A stretch of 64,000 nucleotides of DNA, from the NCBI GenBank assembly GCA_002529645.1, contig NAEP01000050.1, forward strand, positions 33,601 to 97,600, read 5' to 3'. This document shows positions 9,331 through 18,167 of this stretch, piece after piece. This DNA comes from Candidatus Lumbricidiphila eiseniae (GTDB taxonomy: Bacteria > Actinomycetota > Actinomycetes > Actinomycetales > Microbacteriaceae). How positions within the stretch are numbered: the stretch's first letter is position 1; the number at the start of each line of letters is the position of its first letter. The translations under genes were made by a program, and so were the position numbers. Below the pieces are notes generated by a model. The model saw only the letters and a list, made by a program, of their open reading frames with translations, ran no database searches and had not been told where the DNA came from.

Positions 9331-10392
9331 ATGCCCCCCCACTCCCCCGAGTCTCAGGAGCACGAATTTAAGCATCGCGCGGCACAATTTGAAGACTGGT
9401 TCCACGACATTCGGGAGCGACGGGCACGCAAACGCGGCAAAGTTCCAACCGTTGTTCCCTACACCGGTTACGGCTCAACCACGTGGGTGCGAGTCTTCTG
9501 CCGGGTGTTGTTCAGTAACCCCGTCCCGCCGAGCCTACCAACCGGCCGGGGTCAGCACGAGACATCCATTCGCGGTTGGCGCAGTTTTACAAGTGTGCCG
9601 ATCAAAGACACTCCGGTCACCATCAGCATCGGCGGCGTGTCACTCGAAGCGGTGACCGACCGGGGTGGTGTTGTCGATACCCGAATGGACGTAAGCCTGT
9701 CTCCCGGCTGGCACACGGCAACACTGCACACTCCCGGCTCAATCGAGGTAGAAGCCACAATTCGCGTTGTTGATCCGGCCGAGACCTTTGGGATCATCTC
9801 GGATGTCGATGACACCGTCATGGTCACGACACTGCCCCGACCGTTCCTGGCCGCGTGGAACACCTTCGTACTCGATGAGCACGCCCGAAGTCCCACCCCG
9901 GGGATGGCGGTGCTATACGAGCGGCTCGTGCGGACACACCCGGGATCACCTGTCATTTACCTGTCGACCGGAGCCTGGAATGTAGCCCCCACCCTGAGTC
10001 GCTTTCTTTCCCGGAATCTCTACCCGCCAGGGCCCCTGTTGCTAACCGATTGGGGCCCCACCCACGACCGCTGGTTTCGCAGCGGCCGACAGCACAAGGA
10101 TGAGAACCTCCGGAGGCTCGCACTCGAGTTCCCGCACGTGAAGTGGCTGCTCGTTGGTGACGACGGGCAGCACGATGAGCAACTGTATGCCGCCTTTGCG
10201 GCGGAGCATCCCAACAGTGTCGCGGCCGTAGCCATCCGACGACTCTCAACGGGGGAAGCGGTGCTCGCGGGTGGCCGAACTCGGATGGAGCGATCGGAAC
10301 TGCAGGTGCCCTGGGTGAGTGGAAGCACCGGTGCGGTGCTGTACAAGCGGTTGGCAGATATCGGGGTCTTGCCAGAACAGGGAGGACGCTAG
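9331..10392 (+). CDS. App1-type (DUF2183) phosphatase-domain protein
   Basis: 353 aa. The C-terminal half carries the HAD-like DVDDTV motif (residue ~155) with downstream YLSTGAWN and LVGDDGQHD, the signature of the App1 catalytic domain known from yeast phosphatidate phosphatase. The N-terminal half (~50-140) has beta-rich sequence as in bacterial homologues. Bacterial function is undefined; a lipid or other phosphate ester is plausible. The ORF track starts at GTG 9322, but GGGGAG overlaps that codon and sits 8-9 nt before ATG 9331, so I prefer 9331. Confidence 0.85.
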   Translation: MPPHSPESQEHEFKHRAAQFEDWFHDIRERRARKRGKVPTVVPYTGYGSTTWVRVFCRVLFSNPVPPSLPTGRGQHETSIRGWRSFTSVPIKDTPVTISIGGVSLEAVTDRGGVVDTRMDVSLSPGWHTATLHTPGSIEVEATIRVVDPAETFGIISDVDDTVMVTTLPRPFLAAWNTFVLDEHARSPTPGMAVLYERLVRTHPGSPVIYLSTGAWNVAPTLSRFLSRNLYPPGPLLLTDWGPTHDRWFRSGRQHKDENLRRLALEFPHVKWLLVGDDGQHDEQLYAAFAAEHPNSVAAVAIRRLSTGEAVLAGGRTRMERSELQVPWVSGSTGAVLYKRLADIGVLPEQGGR

Positions 10393-10436
10393 CTCGGGTC
10401 GTATAGGGCTTCAAGCCAAACGCAGGCTCGAACGGC

Positions 10437-10532
10437 ACCCGAACTCTCGCTCACTCGAACGGAGCGCGTCCTTGATCACGACACCCGAACTCTCGCTCAC
10501 TCGAACGGAGCGCACGTCCTTGATCACGACAC
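10437..10532. repeat. Tandem duplication, 46-48 bp, two copies
   Basis: Two adjoining copies start at 10437 and 10483 and differ by a 2-nt insertion (GCGCGTCC versus GCGCACGTCC). Lies between convergent App1-type and pyrD genes. Unlike the other repeat loci here it has no intervening segment. Confidence 0.85.
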
Positions 10533-10539
10533 ACGCTAC

Positions 10540-11577
10540 TTACCGTCCGAGGTCGCGCACAAGCCCCCGATTGATCTGACGCGCCCACAGCGGGCCGCGG
10601 TAGATGAACGCGGAGTATCCCTGCACGAGGGTAGCGCCAGCGGCCAGGCGCTCCCGCACATCGGCGGCAGTCTCCACCCCGCCCACCGAGATCACGCACA
10701 GCGAGGCGGGCGTGTGCTGCCGGATGACCCGGAGCACCGCGAGTGCCCGCGCCGCGAGCGGTGCCCCTGAGAGCCCCCCGGCTCCCAGCTGTGCTACCTC
10801 GGCGGCAGGGGTCTGCAAACCCTCTCGGGAAAGGGTCGAGTTCGTCGCAATGATGCCGTCAAGTCTCAGCTGCACAACAAGCTCGCAGATCCGCACGATC
10901 TGGTCATCGGGCACATCCGGGGCAATTTTCACGAGCAGTGGTGTGGTGCCGACAACGTCCCGGATGCCTCGCAGAAGCGGCGTGAGCGCATCGAGTTCCT
11001 GTAGTCCGCGCAGACCCGGAGTATTGGGCGAACTGACATTGACAACGAGGTAGTCCGCGTACGGTGCAAGTAACCGTGCACTGCGCTGATAGTCGGTGCC
11101 CGCATCCGCAACATCTGTTACCCGACTCTTGCCGATATTGATGCCGAGCACCGGTCTGCGGGGGTGGCGTGACAACCGTGACAGGCGACCGGTCGCGGCA
11201 TCCGCTCCCCCGTTGTTAAATCCCATTCGATTGATGAGTGCACGGTCTGACACAAGCCGAAACAACCGTGGTCGGGGATTTCCCGGCTGTGCGTGTGCGG
11301 TCAGCGTGCCGATCTCGACGTGACCGAAGCCAAGTGCACCGAGCGCGGTCACCGCGACACCGTCTTTGTCGAATCCGGCTGCCAACCCAAACGGCGAAGG
11401 AAACCGCAATCCGAGTGTCTCCACCGCGAGTACCGGGTCGGGTCGGGTGAATCGTGCAATGATCGATTCGAGTCCAAGGCGCGAGATCATACGGATGGCA
11501 CGCACTGCCCGGTGATGGGCTGTTTCTGCTTCCCAGTGACGCAGCACGGTCTGGAAGAACAACTCGTAGCCGCTCAC
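10540..11577 (-). CDS. pyrD: Dihydroorotate dehydrogenase (quinone), class 2
   Basis: 345 aa FMN enzyme oxidising dihydroorotate to orotate in pyrimidine synthesis, passing electrons to quinone at the membrane. Seen: [11 protein letters not shown] near residue 65, [21 protein letters not shown] and the C-terminal GGVETAADV and [11 protein letters not shown] phosphate/FMN loops. The N-terminal helical extension (~40 residues) marks class 2. Its ATG overlaps the nrdR stop by 4 nt, so the two are co-translated. Full length, no anomalies. Confidence 0.96.
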   Translation of the reverse strand: MSGYELFFQTVLRHWEAETAHHRAVRAIRMISRLGLESIIARFTRPDPVLAVETLGLRFPSPFGLAAGFDKDGVAVTALGALGFGHVEIGTLTAHAQPGNPRPRLFRLVSDRALINRMGFNNGGADAATGRLSRLSRHPRRPVLGINIGKSRVTDVADAGTDYQRSARLLAPYADYLVVNVSSPNTPGLRGLQELDALTPLLRGIRDVVGTTPLLVKIAPDVPDDQIVRICELVVQLRLDGIIATNSTLSREGLQTPAAEVAQLGAGGLSGAPLAARALAVLRVIRQHTPASLCVISVGGVETAADVRERLAAGATLVQGYSAFIYRGPLWARQINRGLVRDLGR

Positions 11578-12056
11578 TCCCGGAACTCCTGATCGGGTCG
11601 GTTTTCGGATCGATTTTCGGTGCGCAACTGCCCGATAGCGGCTTCGAAATCCTGCAACGAGTCAAACGCCTGGTAGACGCTGGCGAATCGAAGGTAGGCG
11701 ACCTCGTCGAGATCACGCAGCGGATCGAGCACGGCCAGGCCAATATCGTTCGCATCAATCTGAGAGGCACCGGATTGCCGTACGGTTTCTTCCACCCGCT
11801 GCGCAAGCTTCATGAGGTCTGCCTCGGTGACGGGTCGGCCCTGGCACGCCTTCTTCACCCCGCTGACAACCTTGTCCCGACTAAACGCTTCGATAACACC
11901 GGATCGCTTGATAACGAGCAGACTCGCGGTTTCGGTCGTGGAGAACCGGCCATTGCACTGCGGACACTGCCGCCGTCTGCGGATCGCGAGACCATCGTCA
12001 CTGGTTCGAGAATCAATGACGCGAGAGTCGGGGTTGCGGCAGAAGGGGCAGAACAT
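11574..12056 (-). CDS. nrdR: Transcriptional repressor NrdR
   Basis: 160 aa regulator of ribonucleotide reductase genes. A zinc ribbon with CPFC and CPQC pairs lies at residues ~3-34, followed by an ATP-cone domain ([16 protein letters not shown]). It binds NrdR boxes according to its nucleotide load. First gene of the nrdR-pyrD pair. In related genomes nrdR often lies near hisD and dnaE (from memory, not checked); here a sugar-uptake island separates them. Confidence 0.96.
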   Translation of the reverse strand: MFCPFCRNPDSRVIDSRTSDDGLAIRRRRQCPQCNGRFSTTETASLLVIKRSGVIEAFSRDKVVSGVKKACQGRPVTEADLMKLAQRVEETVRQSGASQIDANDIGLAVLDPLRDLDEVAYLRFASVYQAFDSLQDFEAAIGQLRTENRSENRPDQEFRE

Positions 12057-12089
12057 GGCGGTTCCAGCCTAGATGTACCCGGCCATTAC

Positions 12090-12178
12090 GCTGGTGTCAA
12101 TCGGCTGGCGGTGGTGTTGGCGTCTCGTTGATATCGTCGAGAAGGCCAAGCTGGTGTCAATCGGCTGGCGGGTGGTGT
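12090..12178. repeat. Direct-repeat pair B, 28-29 nt at 60-nt pitch
   Basis: Copies at 12090-12117 and 12150-12178 differ by one inserted G; the core is CTGGTGTCAATCGGCTGGCG. The 32 nt between is unrelated. The second copy overlaps the 3' end of the transposase relic. This plus the relic accounts for the 12057-12276 gap. Confidence 0.85.
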
Positions 12179-12273
12179 GCTGCCGAGTGTGGTGTGATGA
12201 ACTTCTGCGTCGCCCCGAGTTCTGCGATCACGGTTTTGATGCTGTGTTTGTAGGCCCGGGTGCTCTCGGTCAT
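12157..12273 (-). pseudogene. IS481-type transposase relic (38 codons)
   Basis: Minus-strand reading begins MTESTRAYKHSIKTVIAELG and continues ATQKFITPHS, close to the catalytic-core stretch of IS481-family transposases in which a conserved TDN leads into YKHS, then AELG and a KFI-x-x-H segment. Both ends of the gene are gone and the catalytic Asp is not convincing. It marks the left border of the sugar-uptake island. Identification is by motif memory, so moderate confidence. Confidence 0.6.
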
Positions 12274-12306
12274 GGGCTAGCCTCCGAGACCGGAGGAGGC
12301 TAGCCC
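12274..12306. terminator. Hairpin at the 3' end of the sugar ABC operon
   Basis: GGGCTAGCCTCC pairs with GGAGGCTAGCCC at the far side of a short loop. It overlaps the last codons of the second permease and would terminate the minus-strand operon. Confidence 0.6.
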
Positions 12307-13161
12307 ACTGATGAAGCGTCGTTGGAGAAACAGGAAAAGGATGAGCATCGGTGCGATCATGATCACACCGGCCGCTGTGACGAGCGGGTAGTTCTGAGTG
12401 AAACCTTGCTGAAAACTGTAAAACGTTGTCGACGCTGGCAGCAGATCCGAGTTCTGGATGAATGTCACGGCAAACAGGAACTCGTTGTAGGCAGAGAGAG
12501 CTGTCACGAGCGCAACTGTCAGGAGGCCGGGAAGAGCATTAGGGAGCACCACTCGGAAGAGCACGCCGAGTTCGTTCGCACCATCCATACGGGCAGCTTC
12601 CTCGAGTTCTTTCGGCATTGTCAGCATGAATGATCGAAGAAGCAGAGTGGCAAACGGTGAAAAGAGTCCAACGTAGATGAGGATGAGACCAATCTGCGTA
12701 TCGTATAACCTGGCCTGCACGGCCATATAGAACAGGGGGACGAGAAACATTTGCGTTGGCAACGAGCTTGAGATCAAGAGGTAGTTTATGAAGAGCCGGT
12801 TCCCTTTGATGTCCAAACGAGCAAGAGCATAGGCGGCACATCCTGAGACCACAAGGGTGAGCGCTGCGGTACCCGCGACAACGACAGCGGAGTTGATCAG
12901 ACCCGCGCCAATATTTCCCTGGATCCACGCATCTAGGAAATTGCCCCACTCCCAGGTCTTCGGAAGTCCGAGGGAGCTTGCGGCGTAATCATTGCTGGTC
13001 TTCACCGAGTTGAAGAAGAAAAGAATGATCGGGCCGATTGCAAAGAGCGCCAGAAGCGTCAGCGACACACAGGTGAAGATGCCTGCGTCGGTTCCCTTGG
13101 GTGGGGTACGTCGCCTGAGTCTTGTCGCTCGGGTAAGGAGTGCTGTGCTTGTGATGCTCAT
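12277..13161 (-). CDS. Carbohydrate ABC transporter permease (MalG type)
   Basis: 294 aa inner-membrane permease with six predicted helices and the EAA loop EEAARMDGANELGVLFRVVL near residue 185. The ORF track start (13170) would overlap the upstream permease by 13 nt; ATG at 13161 gives the usual 4-nt ATGA overlap and is preferred. Works with the MalF-like permease and lipoprotein binding protein upstream. No ATP-binding protein is encoded here, so a shared MsmX-like ATPase elsewhere probably powers it. Confidence 0.92.
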   Translation of the reverse strand: MSITSTALLTRATRLRRRTPPKGTDAGIFTCVSLTLLALFAIGPIILFFFNSVKTSNDYAASSLGLPKTWEWGNFLDAWIQGNIGAGLINSAVVVAGTAALTLVVSGCAAYALARLDIKGNRLFINYLLISSSLPTQMFLVPLFYMAVQARLYDTQIGLILIYVGLFSPFATLLLRSFMLTMPKELEEAARMDGANELGVLFRVVLPNALPGLLTVALVTALSAYNEFLFAVTFIQNSDLLPASTTFYSFQQGFTQNYPLVTAAGVIMIAPMLILFLFLQRRFISGLASSGLGG

Positions 13162-14084
13162 ATTTCCCACTTTTTAACACGGCGGATGACAAGGTAAGTT
13201 ACGACGGCGATGGCACTGATGAGGGCCAAGACAACTCCGGTCGCGGAGGCGTAACCGGATTCTTGATTGGTGAACGCGTTGCGGTACAGCAGTGTCGAGA
13301 GAACATCTGTTGACCCCGCGGGTCCGCCCTGGGTGAGAATGTAGACATAGTCGAACGACAAGAATGACCAGATTATGGTCATCAGCCCGAGAAACACGAA
13401 TGTTGGACGAATCCCAGGCAGTGTCACACTAAAGAACTGTCGTGCAGGCCCCGCCCCGTCGAGAGAAGCTGCTTCATAGAGGGCCGGGCTGATGCTCCGC
13501 ATCGCTGCGAGGAACACGACAACAAGGAATCCCCACCAGGCCCAGTTGTTAATGAAAGCCACCGAACCGAGCGCCGTGTCTGGGTTTCCGAGGAAGTTGA
13601 GGTGTAGGAGGCTGCCGAAACCGGCGGTGGGATCCATGATGCTCCGCCAGATTGCGGCGTTCACTACGCTTGCCACAATGTGTGGGATGAAGTACAGGAC
13701 TCGGAAAATCACTCTGAATCGGCGGATCCGAGTGAGGGCATATGCGCTGAACAGTCCCATCGTCATGGGGACAATAAGGAAGAATACTGTCCAGTAGATG
13801 TTATGCACGAGCGCGTTTGTGAATTCGGGGTCGGTGAACAGTTTCGTATAGTTATCAATACCGATGAAATTTGCGTCACCCACTCCGCTCCAGTCGGTGA
13901 ATGAAAAAAAGAGAGTAAAGATGCTTGGGATGGCCACAACGAAGAGATTGATCAAGATGAGTGGGAGCATAAAAAGCCAACCACTGACCCGTCGATCTCG
14001 GATCCGAGCCGCAAAACTCTTTCTGTGCATGAGGCGCATGTCGCGGGGTGCCGTCGCGACGTACACGTCGCTGTGGAAGGTCAA
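13158..14084 (-). CDS. Carbohydrate ABC transporter permease (MalF type)
   Basis: 308 aa permease. A cytoplasmic Arg-rich N-terminus is followed by six helices and the EAA loop YEAASLDGAGPARQFFSVTL near residue 205. The start used is a TTG one base after the binding-protein stop, with AAGG upstream; an ATG at codon 16 is the alternative. It pairs with the downstream MalG-type permease. Sugar specificity cannot be read from the sequence. Confidence 0.88.
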   Translation of the reverse strand: MTFHSDVYVATAPRDMRLMHRKSFAARIRDRRVSGWLFMLPLILINLFVVAIPSIFTLFFSFTDWSGVGDANFIGIDNYTKLFTDPEFTNALVHNIYWTVFFLIVPMTMGLFSAYALTRIRRFRVIFRVLYFIPHIVASVVNAAIWRSIMDPTAGFGSLLHLNFLGNPDTALGSVAFINNWAWWGFLVVVFLAAMRSISPALYEAASLDGAGPARQFFSVTLPGIRPTFVFLGLMTIIWSFLSFDYVYILTQGGPAGSTDVLSTLLYRNAFTNQESGYASATGVVLALISAIAVVTYLVIRRVKKWEI

Positions 14085-14085
14085 T

Positions 14086-15435
14086 CTAGATACCTTGACC
14101 CGGCTTAGGGGCTGCAGGCACGTTACCAGCGGCCAGTTCCTCAGCGAAAGATTTCTGAATTCCTGCGCAGTAATCCGCCGCCGTCATCTTGCCGGTTAGC
14201 ACCTGCTCCCAGTTGAGGATTATGTATGTTTCGGTCTTTTGTGGGAAGAAAGTCCAGGTTGTATAACCAATTTTTTTGGCCGCTGCAAGCTGCGAATAGA
14301 GGTCAGCGGTTCGGGAATCGGTACCTGTCGGGAAACCGGATGCTGTTATGCGGATGGGTGACGGTTGGAAGTCTTGGTCCCTGACTGCGTTGAGAATCGT
14401 CTTCTTATCTGTGGTCAAAAAATTGAGATACGCGACGGATCCAGCAACGTCCACTGCTTTCGAATTAACAGCGGCGGACTGCCCGATTGCAAGATCCCAC
14501 ACTACTTCTGGTACACCTGCGCCAAGCGAAGGGACAGCTGCCCAATCCCACACCTCGTTATTGCCCGCCTCCGTGCCGAAGTATTTGCGTAGCGATGCGA
14601 ATTCCCAGGTGCCAGAAATCATTGCGGCGGCAGTGCCAGTAACGAGTTGGTTGTAGACCGTCGCGAAGGTGTTGGTGAAGTAGGAGTTCACGCCGCCGCC
14701 GAACCAGCCCTTCTTGAAGTATCCCGTGTAGCGCTCGACGGCATCAACGAAGACAGGGTCCGTCCACTTGGTCGCCCCGGTGAGTGCAGAATAGACCGCT
14801 TCCGGACCCGCTCCATGGTTGAGGGCAATGACAGCATGCCACTCGTTGACACCCTGCCAGTCAGCCTTGCCGGTCGCGATCGGAACCATGCCTTTGGCGG
14901 TGGCTTCGGTGCAGAATTCTTCGAACTCCGCCTGGTTTTTAGGTACGGCAAGGTTATTTTTCTTGATGGTAGTGGGGTTGGTGTAGAAAGCCATCGATTC
15001 GAACTGGGTGGGAAGTGACATGAGTTTTCCATCGATCTTCGATGCTGCAAGAGCCCAGGGCGCAAAGGCGTCGTTCCAACCGTACTGGTCTGCATACTGT
15101 GAGAGGTCAATGAGGTAGCCAGCCTTTGTGTACTCCGGCACGCCCGTCGAAGGGCCCGGGGTGATGACAATCGAGGGACCGGAGCCGGCGGCGAGCGCGG
15201 TTTGAATCAGCCGGTCGATCGCGTTGTTGGGTTTGTTGGAGAACTTAACTTTTGCTTTCGTGTAGGCGTCAACGAAGTTCTTCTGAAAGTAGTCCTGCTG
15301 GGTGCTATTGGTCAGGTTATTCCACAGGATAACTGATCTATCAGCTGAGCCGCTGGCTGAGCAGGCGCTGAGCAGTCCAATCGTTGCCGCCGATACGCCC
15401 GCACCGAGCAGTGTGCGACGGGTGATGAGTTCCAC
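14086..15435 (-). CDS. Extracellular carbohydrate-binding lipoprotein of ABC transporter
   Basis: 449 aa. The N-terminus has twin Arg followed by a hydrophobic stretch and lipobox LLSAC (cleavage before Cys ~25), so it is exported, perhaps by Tat, and lipid-anchored outside the membrane. The remainder looks like a family 1 solute-binding protein (VILWNNLTNSTQQDYFQKNF near the start, FLTTDKKT late). It delivers a sugar to the two permeases downstream. Placed after the ADP-ribosylglycohydrolase homologue in a LacI-headed operon. Confidence 0.92.
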   Translation of the reverse strand: MELITRRTLLGAGVSAATIGLLSACSASGSADRSVILWNNLTNSTQQDYFQKNFVDAYTKAKVKFSNKPNNAIDRLIQTALAAGSGPSIVITPGPSTGVPEYTKAGYLIDLSQYADQYGWNDAFAPWALAASKIDGKLMSLPTQFESMAFYTNPTTIKKNNLAVPKNQAEFEEFCTEATAKGMVPIATGKADWQGVNEWHAVIALNHGAGPEAVYSALTGATKWTDPVFVDAVERYTGYFKKGWFGGGVNSYFTNTFATVYNQLVTGTAAAMISGTWEFASLRKYFGTEAGNNEVWDWAAVPSLGAGVPEVVWDLAIGQSAAVNSKAVDVAGSVAYLNFLTTDKKTILNAVRDQDFQPSPIRITASGFPTGTDSRTADLYSQLAAAKKIGYTTWTFFPQKTETYIILNWEQVLTGKMTAADYCAGIQKSFAEELAAGNVPAAPKPGQGI

Positions 15436-15489
15436 GGTATCTCCTTTGATCAGTGTTTCTCGCTATTGGATTATGGGACTTCGTTTGGG

Positions 15490-16875
15490 TCAGTGAAGCC
15501 CTTTGGTGCAAAGTTGGTAGGTGCGGTCCGCGAGGTTGGAGATGGCCGAGTTGTCGAACCCGAAGAGGGCGGATCGAGTGCGGTCTTCGAGGGGGTCAAT
15601 CAAGCGTTCGGGCAGGCCTGCCATGCCGGCGAGGATTCCAGCGACACTTCCGACGGTCGCCCCGTTCGAGTCAGTGTCCCAGCCGCCCATCACCGTGAGG
15701 CCAAGAGACCTCATATAGTCGCCGTCGCCCCAGAGGAGGCCAGCGACGACCAAGGCGGCGTTATTGACGGTATGCACCCAGGAGTAGTGGCCGTATGCAG
15801 TCTCAATACGTTTGAGGGCATCGTCCCACGTGATCCCGCTATCGAAAAGACCGATGACGAAAGCAATCGCTTCCGCTAGGCGGGATGTTGGTGGCACGAC
15901 CCGGGCAGCTGTGTCGATAACCTCGCGAGCGTTTGCGGAGGTGAAAGCCGCAGCAACCAGAGCGGCTGCCCACATTTCCCCGTAGATACCATTGCCAACA
16001 TGAGAAAGGGAAGCGTCCCGGTAGGAGAGCTCCGCAGCCGCCCAGGGATCACCCGGATGGACGTAGCCGAAAACATCACCACGGATCTGAGCACCGATCC
16101 ATTCCCGGTATGGGTTGCGGAAGCGGGCGACGCTGTCGCCGACCAGGCCGTTGGTGAGGTTGATGTACGCCGCCCTTTCTGCGGTGTACACCTGCGCAAC
16201 CGGGAAAAGCGTCAGCCAGGCATCTGCAACATGTTCTGGCTTGAGATACGTGCCGTGTTTCTCGAGCAGGTGAAGGGCAAGAATTGCGTAGTCGATGTCA
16301 TCATCGCGTGCCGAACCCTTGACATTTCCTTTAGTGGTCTCGGGCCAGTTGTCTCGTAACTCAAAACGCGTCGGCATTGGATCGAGCAGTGGAATATAGT
16401 CATTGAGAGGATACGCATTAGCCAGTTCCAGGTACTCGCGAATGCTCGAGGAGTTCCAACGCCATCCATCTTCAATCGGCTTACCAACATTACAACCCGC
16501 GATTCGTCCGAGCCATGCAGCCTGCAGACGGTCCCTGAGGGTGGCGGGATTTGCTTTCTTAGCCACCGGAGGGGGGTCAATTAGTGCGGTGATTTCTTCG
16601 AGGGAGTCTGGTTCTTCGTACGCCCAGTCCTCGCGCCGCTCGGAAGAGGCCATCTCGTCGACCAGGGCGAGGACGGACTCGCGGCGCTGGAGATCGGTCT
16701 GATTAGCCCGGCGCACGATATCATCGACGTCATACCCGGATTCACGACGCTGCAGAACTTCGTCAAAGAGAAGGTCTTGTGGGCTGCGGGCATCGAAAGT
16801 ACTCGAGTGGATGGCGCTCAGTTTGACGGCTGGGGTTTTGCCTTCCGCAAAACTGGTATTTGTGGTCGTAGACAA
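15490..16875 (-). CDS. ADP-ribosylglycohydrolase-family protein
   Basis: 461 aa. From residue ~120 on it has the all-helical dinuclear-magnesium fold: GRIAGCNVGKPIEDG, ARDDDIDYAILAL (metal-site acids) and the C-terminal GGWDTDSNGATVG motif. Family members remove ADP-ribose from proteins or DNA, but many bacterial paralogues in sugar operons probably hydrolyse N- or O-ribosides. About 115 N-terminal residues are extra. TTG start at 16875 is supported by AGGAG 4 nt upstream. Position between LacI and the binding protein implies a catabolic role on the imported glycoside; the substrate is unknown. Confidence 0.85.
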   Translation of the reverse strand: MSTTTNTSFAEGKTPAVKLSAIHSSTFDARSPQDLLFDEVLQRRESGYDVDDIVRRANQTDLQRRESVLALVDEMASSERREDWAYEEPDSLEEITALIDPPPVAKKANPATLRDRLQAAWLGRIAGCNVGKPIEDGWRWNSSSIREYLELANAYPLNDYIPLLDPMPTRFELRDNWPETTKGNVKGSARDDDIDYAILALHLLEKHGTYLKPEHVADAWLTLFPVAQVYTAERAAYINLTNGLVGDSVARFRNPYREWIGAQIRGDVFGYVHPGDPWAAAELSYRDASLSHVGNGIYGEMWAAALVAAAFTSANAREVIDTAARVVPPTSRLAEAIAFVIGLFDSGITWDDALKRIETAYGHYSWVHTVNNAALVVAGLLWGDGDYMRSLGLTVMGGWDTDSNGATVGSVAGILAGMAGLPERLIDPLEDRTRSALFGFDNSAISNLADRTYQLCTKGLH

Positions 16876-16935
16876 AGGACTCCTATGTGGGCAGGTGTAC
16901 GCGATTAGGTGTGTGATTGTGTGGGGCGTAGATAC

Positions 16936-16943
16936 GAACGTTC
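16936..16943. promoter_or_regulatory. GAACGTTC palindrome upstream of the ADP-ribosylglycohydrolase gene
   Basis: An 8-bp perfect palindrome with central CG, the usual centre of LacI-family operators, in the 78-nt gap between lacI-type and glycohydrolase genes. Short enough to occur by chance. Confidence 0.3.
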
Positions 16944-16953
16944 TGGTAGGAGA

Positions 16954-17958
16954 TCAGGTGGAGTCTCTAATGATGAGTCGCGTCGCGAGCTCGATGACTT
17001 GGAATGACGTTGCACCGGGGTCGGATATTCGCTTCAGGAGCACGTCGGCACTTTTCCCACCGACCTCCGCTGCAGAGTTGTCAATGGTGGTTAGCTTGGT
17101 TGTTAAAAGACTGGCCATTTCGATGTTATCAAAACCGATAATTGCCACGTCTTTGGGGATACTGATGCCACGTTCATGTGCTGCATCCATAACGCCGATT
17201 GCGATCAAATCGTTGGCGCAGATAATTGCTGATGGGTGTGTAGACGGGTCTTGCGAGAAGATTGTTACTCCGGCGATATGTCCACCATCACGGGTGAACG
17301 AGGTGTGTAAAATACGTGTGTGGGGTACGGTAATTTGTGCTCTATCAGCGGCGGCACGGAAGGCATTTAGTCGAGTGGGCCCTGGTTCATGATCGACCGG
17401 TCCACTGACGAAAGCGATGTCAGTTCGCCCTGATGCGCAGAGGTGTGCGACTGCTTCTGTGATCCCTTGAGCGTCGAGCGTCGACACCGTATCGGCGACG
17501 GGGGCAGCGTGTGTGTATCCGATGATGACAAGCGGCGTGGACCCGACGATTGTTCGAATGTGATTGAAACCGAGCGACATCGGAGTAATGATGATTCCAT
17601 CGACATTACGTGCGACGGAATCTTCGAGGAGCTTCTGTTCTGTTTCAGCCTTTCCGTCTGTGTTGCCAATGAAGGTGGTGTAGCCCTTCGCAGCGAGTCC
17701 GTCGATCGCGGAACGTGCAAGAGCCGGGTAGTAGGGGTTTGCGATATCAACGACAAGCAGCGCAACGGTGTAGGTTCGCTGCAGACGAAGACTCCGGGCG
17801 ACGAGGTTGGGCCGGTAACCCAAACGGTGCGCCGATTCCTGCACTCGCCTTCGAGTCGCATCCGACACGGGACTGTTTCCGCTCAGTGCGTGCGAGACTG
17901 TGGTTCGGCTCACACCAGCGTCAGCGGCAACATCGGAGATATTGATGGTTTTGCCCAA
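16954..17958 (-). CDS. LacI-family transcriptional regulator
   Basis: 334 aa. The helix-turn-helix is INISDVAADAGVSRTTVSHA at residues ~4-24, followed by the hinge VARSLRLQRTYTVALLV and a periplasmic-binding-protein-like sensor domain. The ORF track begins at 18030, but TTG at 17958 with AAGGGTG upstream gives the canonical N-terminus, so I shortened it. It heads the operon of glycohydrolase, binding protein and permeases and most likely represses it until its sugar ligand binds. A promoter and a 12-bp CAAATCGATTTG palindrome lie just upstream. Confidence 0.92.
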   Translation of the reverse strand: MGKTINISDVAADAGVSRTTVSHALSGNSPVSDATRRRVQESAHRLGYRPNLVARSLRLQRTYTVALLVVDIANPYYPALARSAIDGLAAKGYTTFIGNTDGKAETEQKLLEDSVARNVDGIIITPMSLGFNHIRTIVGSTPLVIIGYTHAAPVADTVSTLDAQGITEAVAHLCASGRTDIAFVSGPVDHEPGPTRLNAFRAAADRAQITVPHTRILHTSFTRDGGHIAGVTIFSQDPSTHPSAIICANDLIAIGVMDAAHERGISIPKDVAIIGFDNIEMASLLTTKLTTIDNSAAEVGGKSADVLLKRISDPGATSFQVIELATRLIIRDST

Positions 17959-17971
17959 GTCTTCACCCTTA

Positions 17972-18030
17972 CAAATCGATTTGGATGCCCCTTTAAGGCC
18001 AAGGCTAAACCCGGGATCGACTTCTGTCAA
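17972..18030 (-). promoter_or_regulatory. Promoter and LacI-type operator of the sugar-uptake operon
   Basis: Read on the minus strand: TTGACA (18030-18025), a 17-bp spacer, then TAGCCT (18007-18002) as -35/-10. Downstream, between the predicted transcription start and the TTG codon, is the perfect palindrome CAAATCGATTTG (17972-17983) with the central CG typical of LacI-family sites. Position predicts repression, including autorepression. Confidence 0.65.
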
Positions 18031-18167
18031 GAGGTTGACGAGACTCCCCCGATGTGCCCGTGTCCGGTGCTCCTACGAGACTGTCATCTCTCAGGCCCTA
18101 CCCACCCACACACTTACTGGAGGGGTGAGATCACGAGGGTGCACATCCGGCGAGAACCCGCCTCCCG

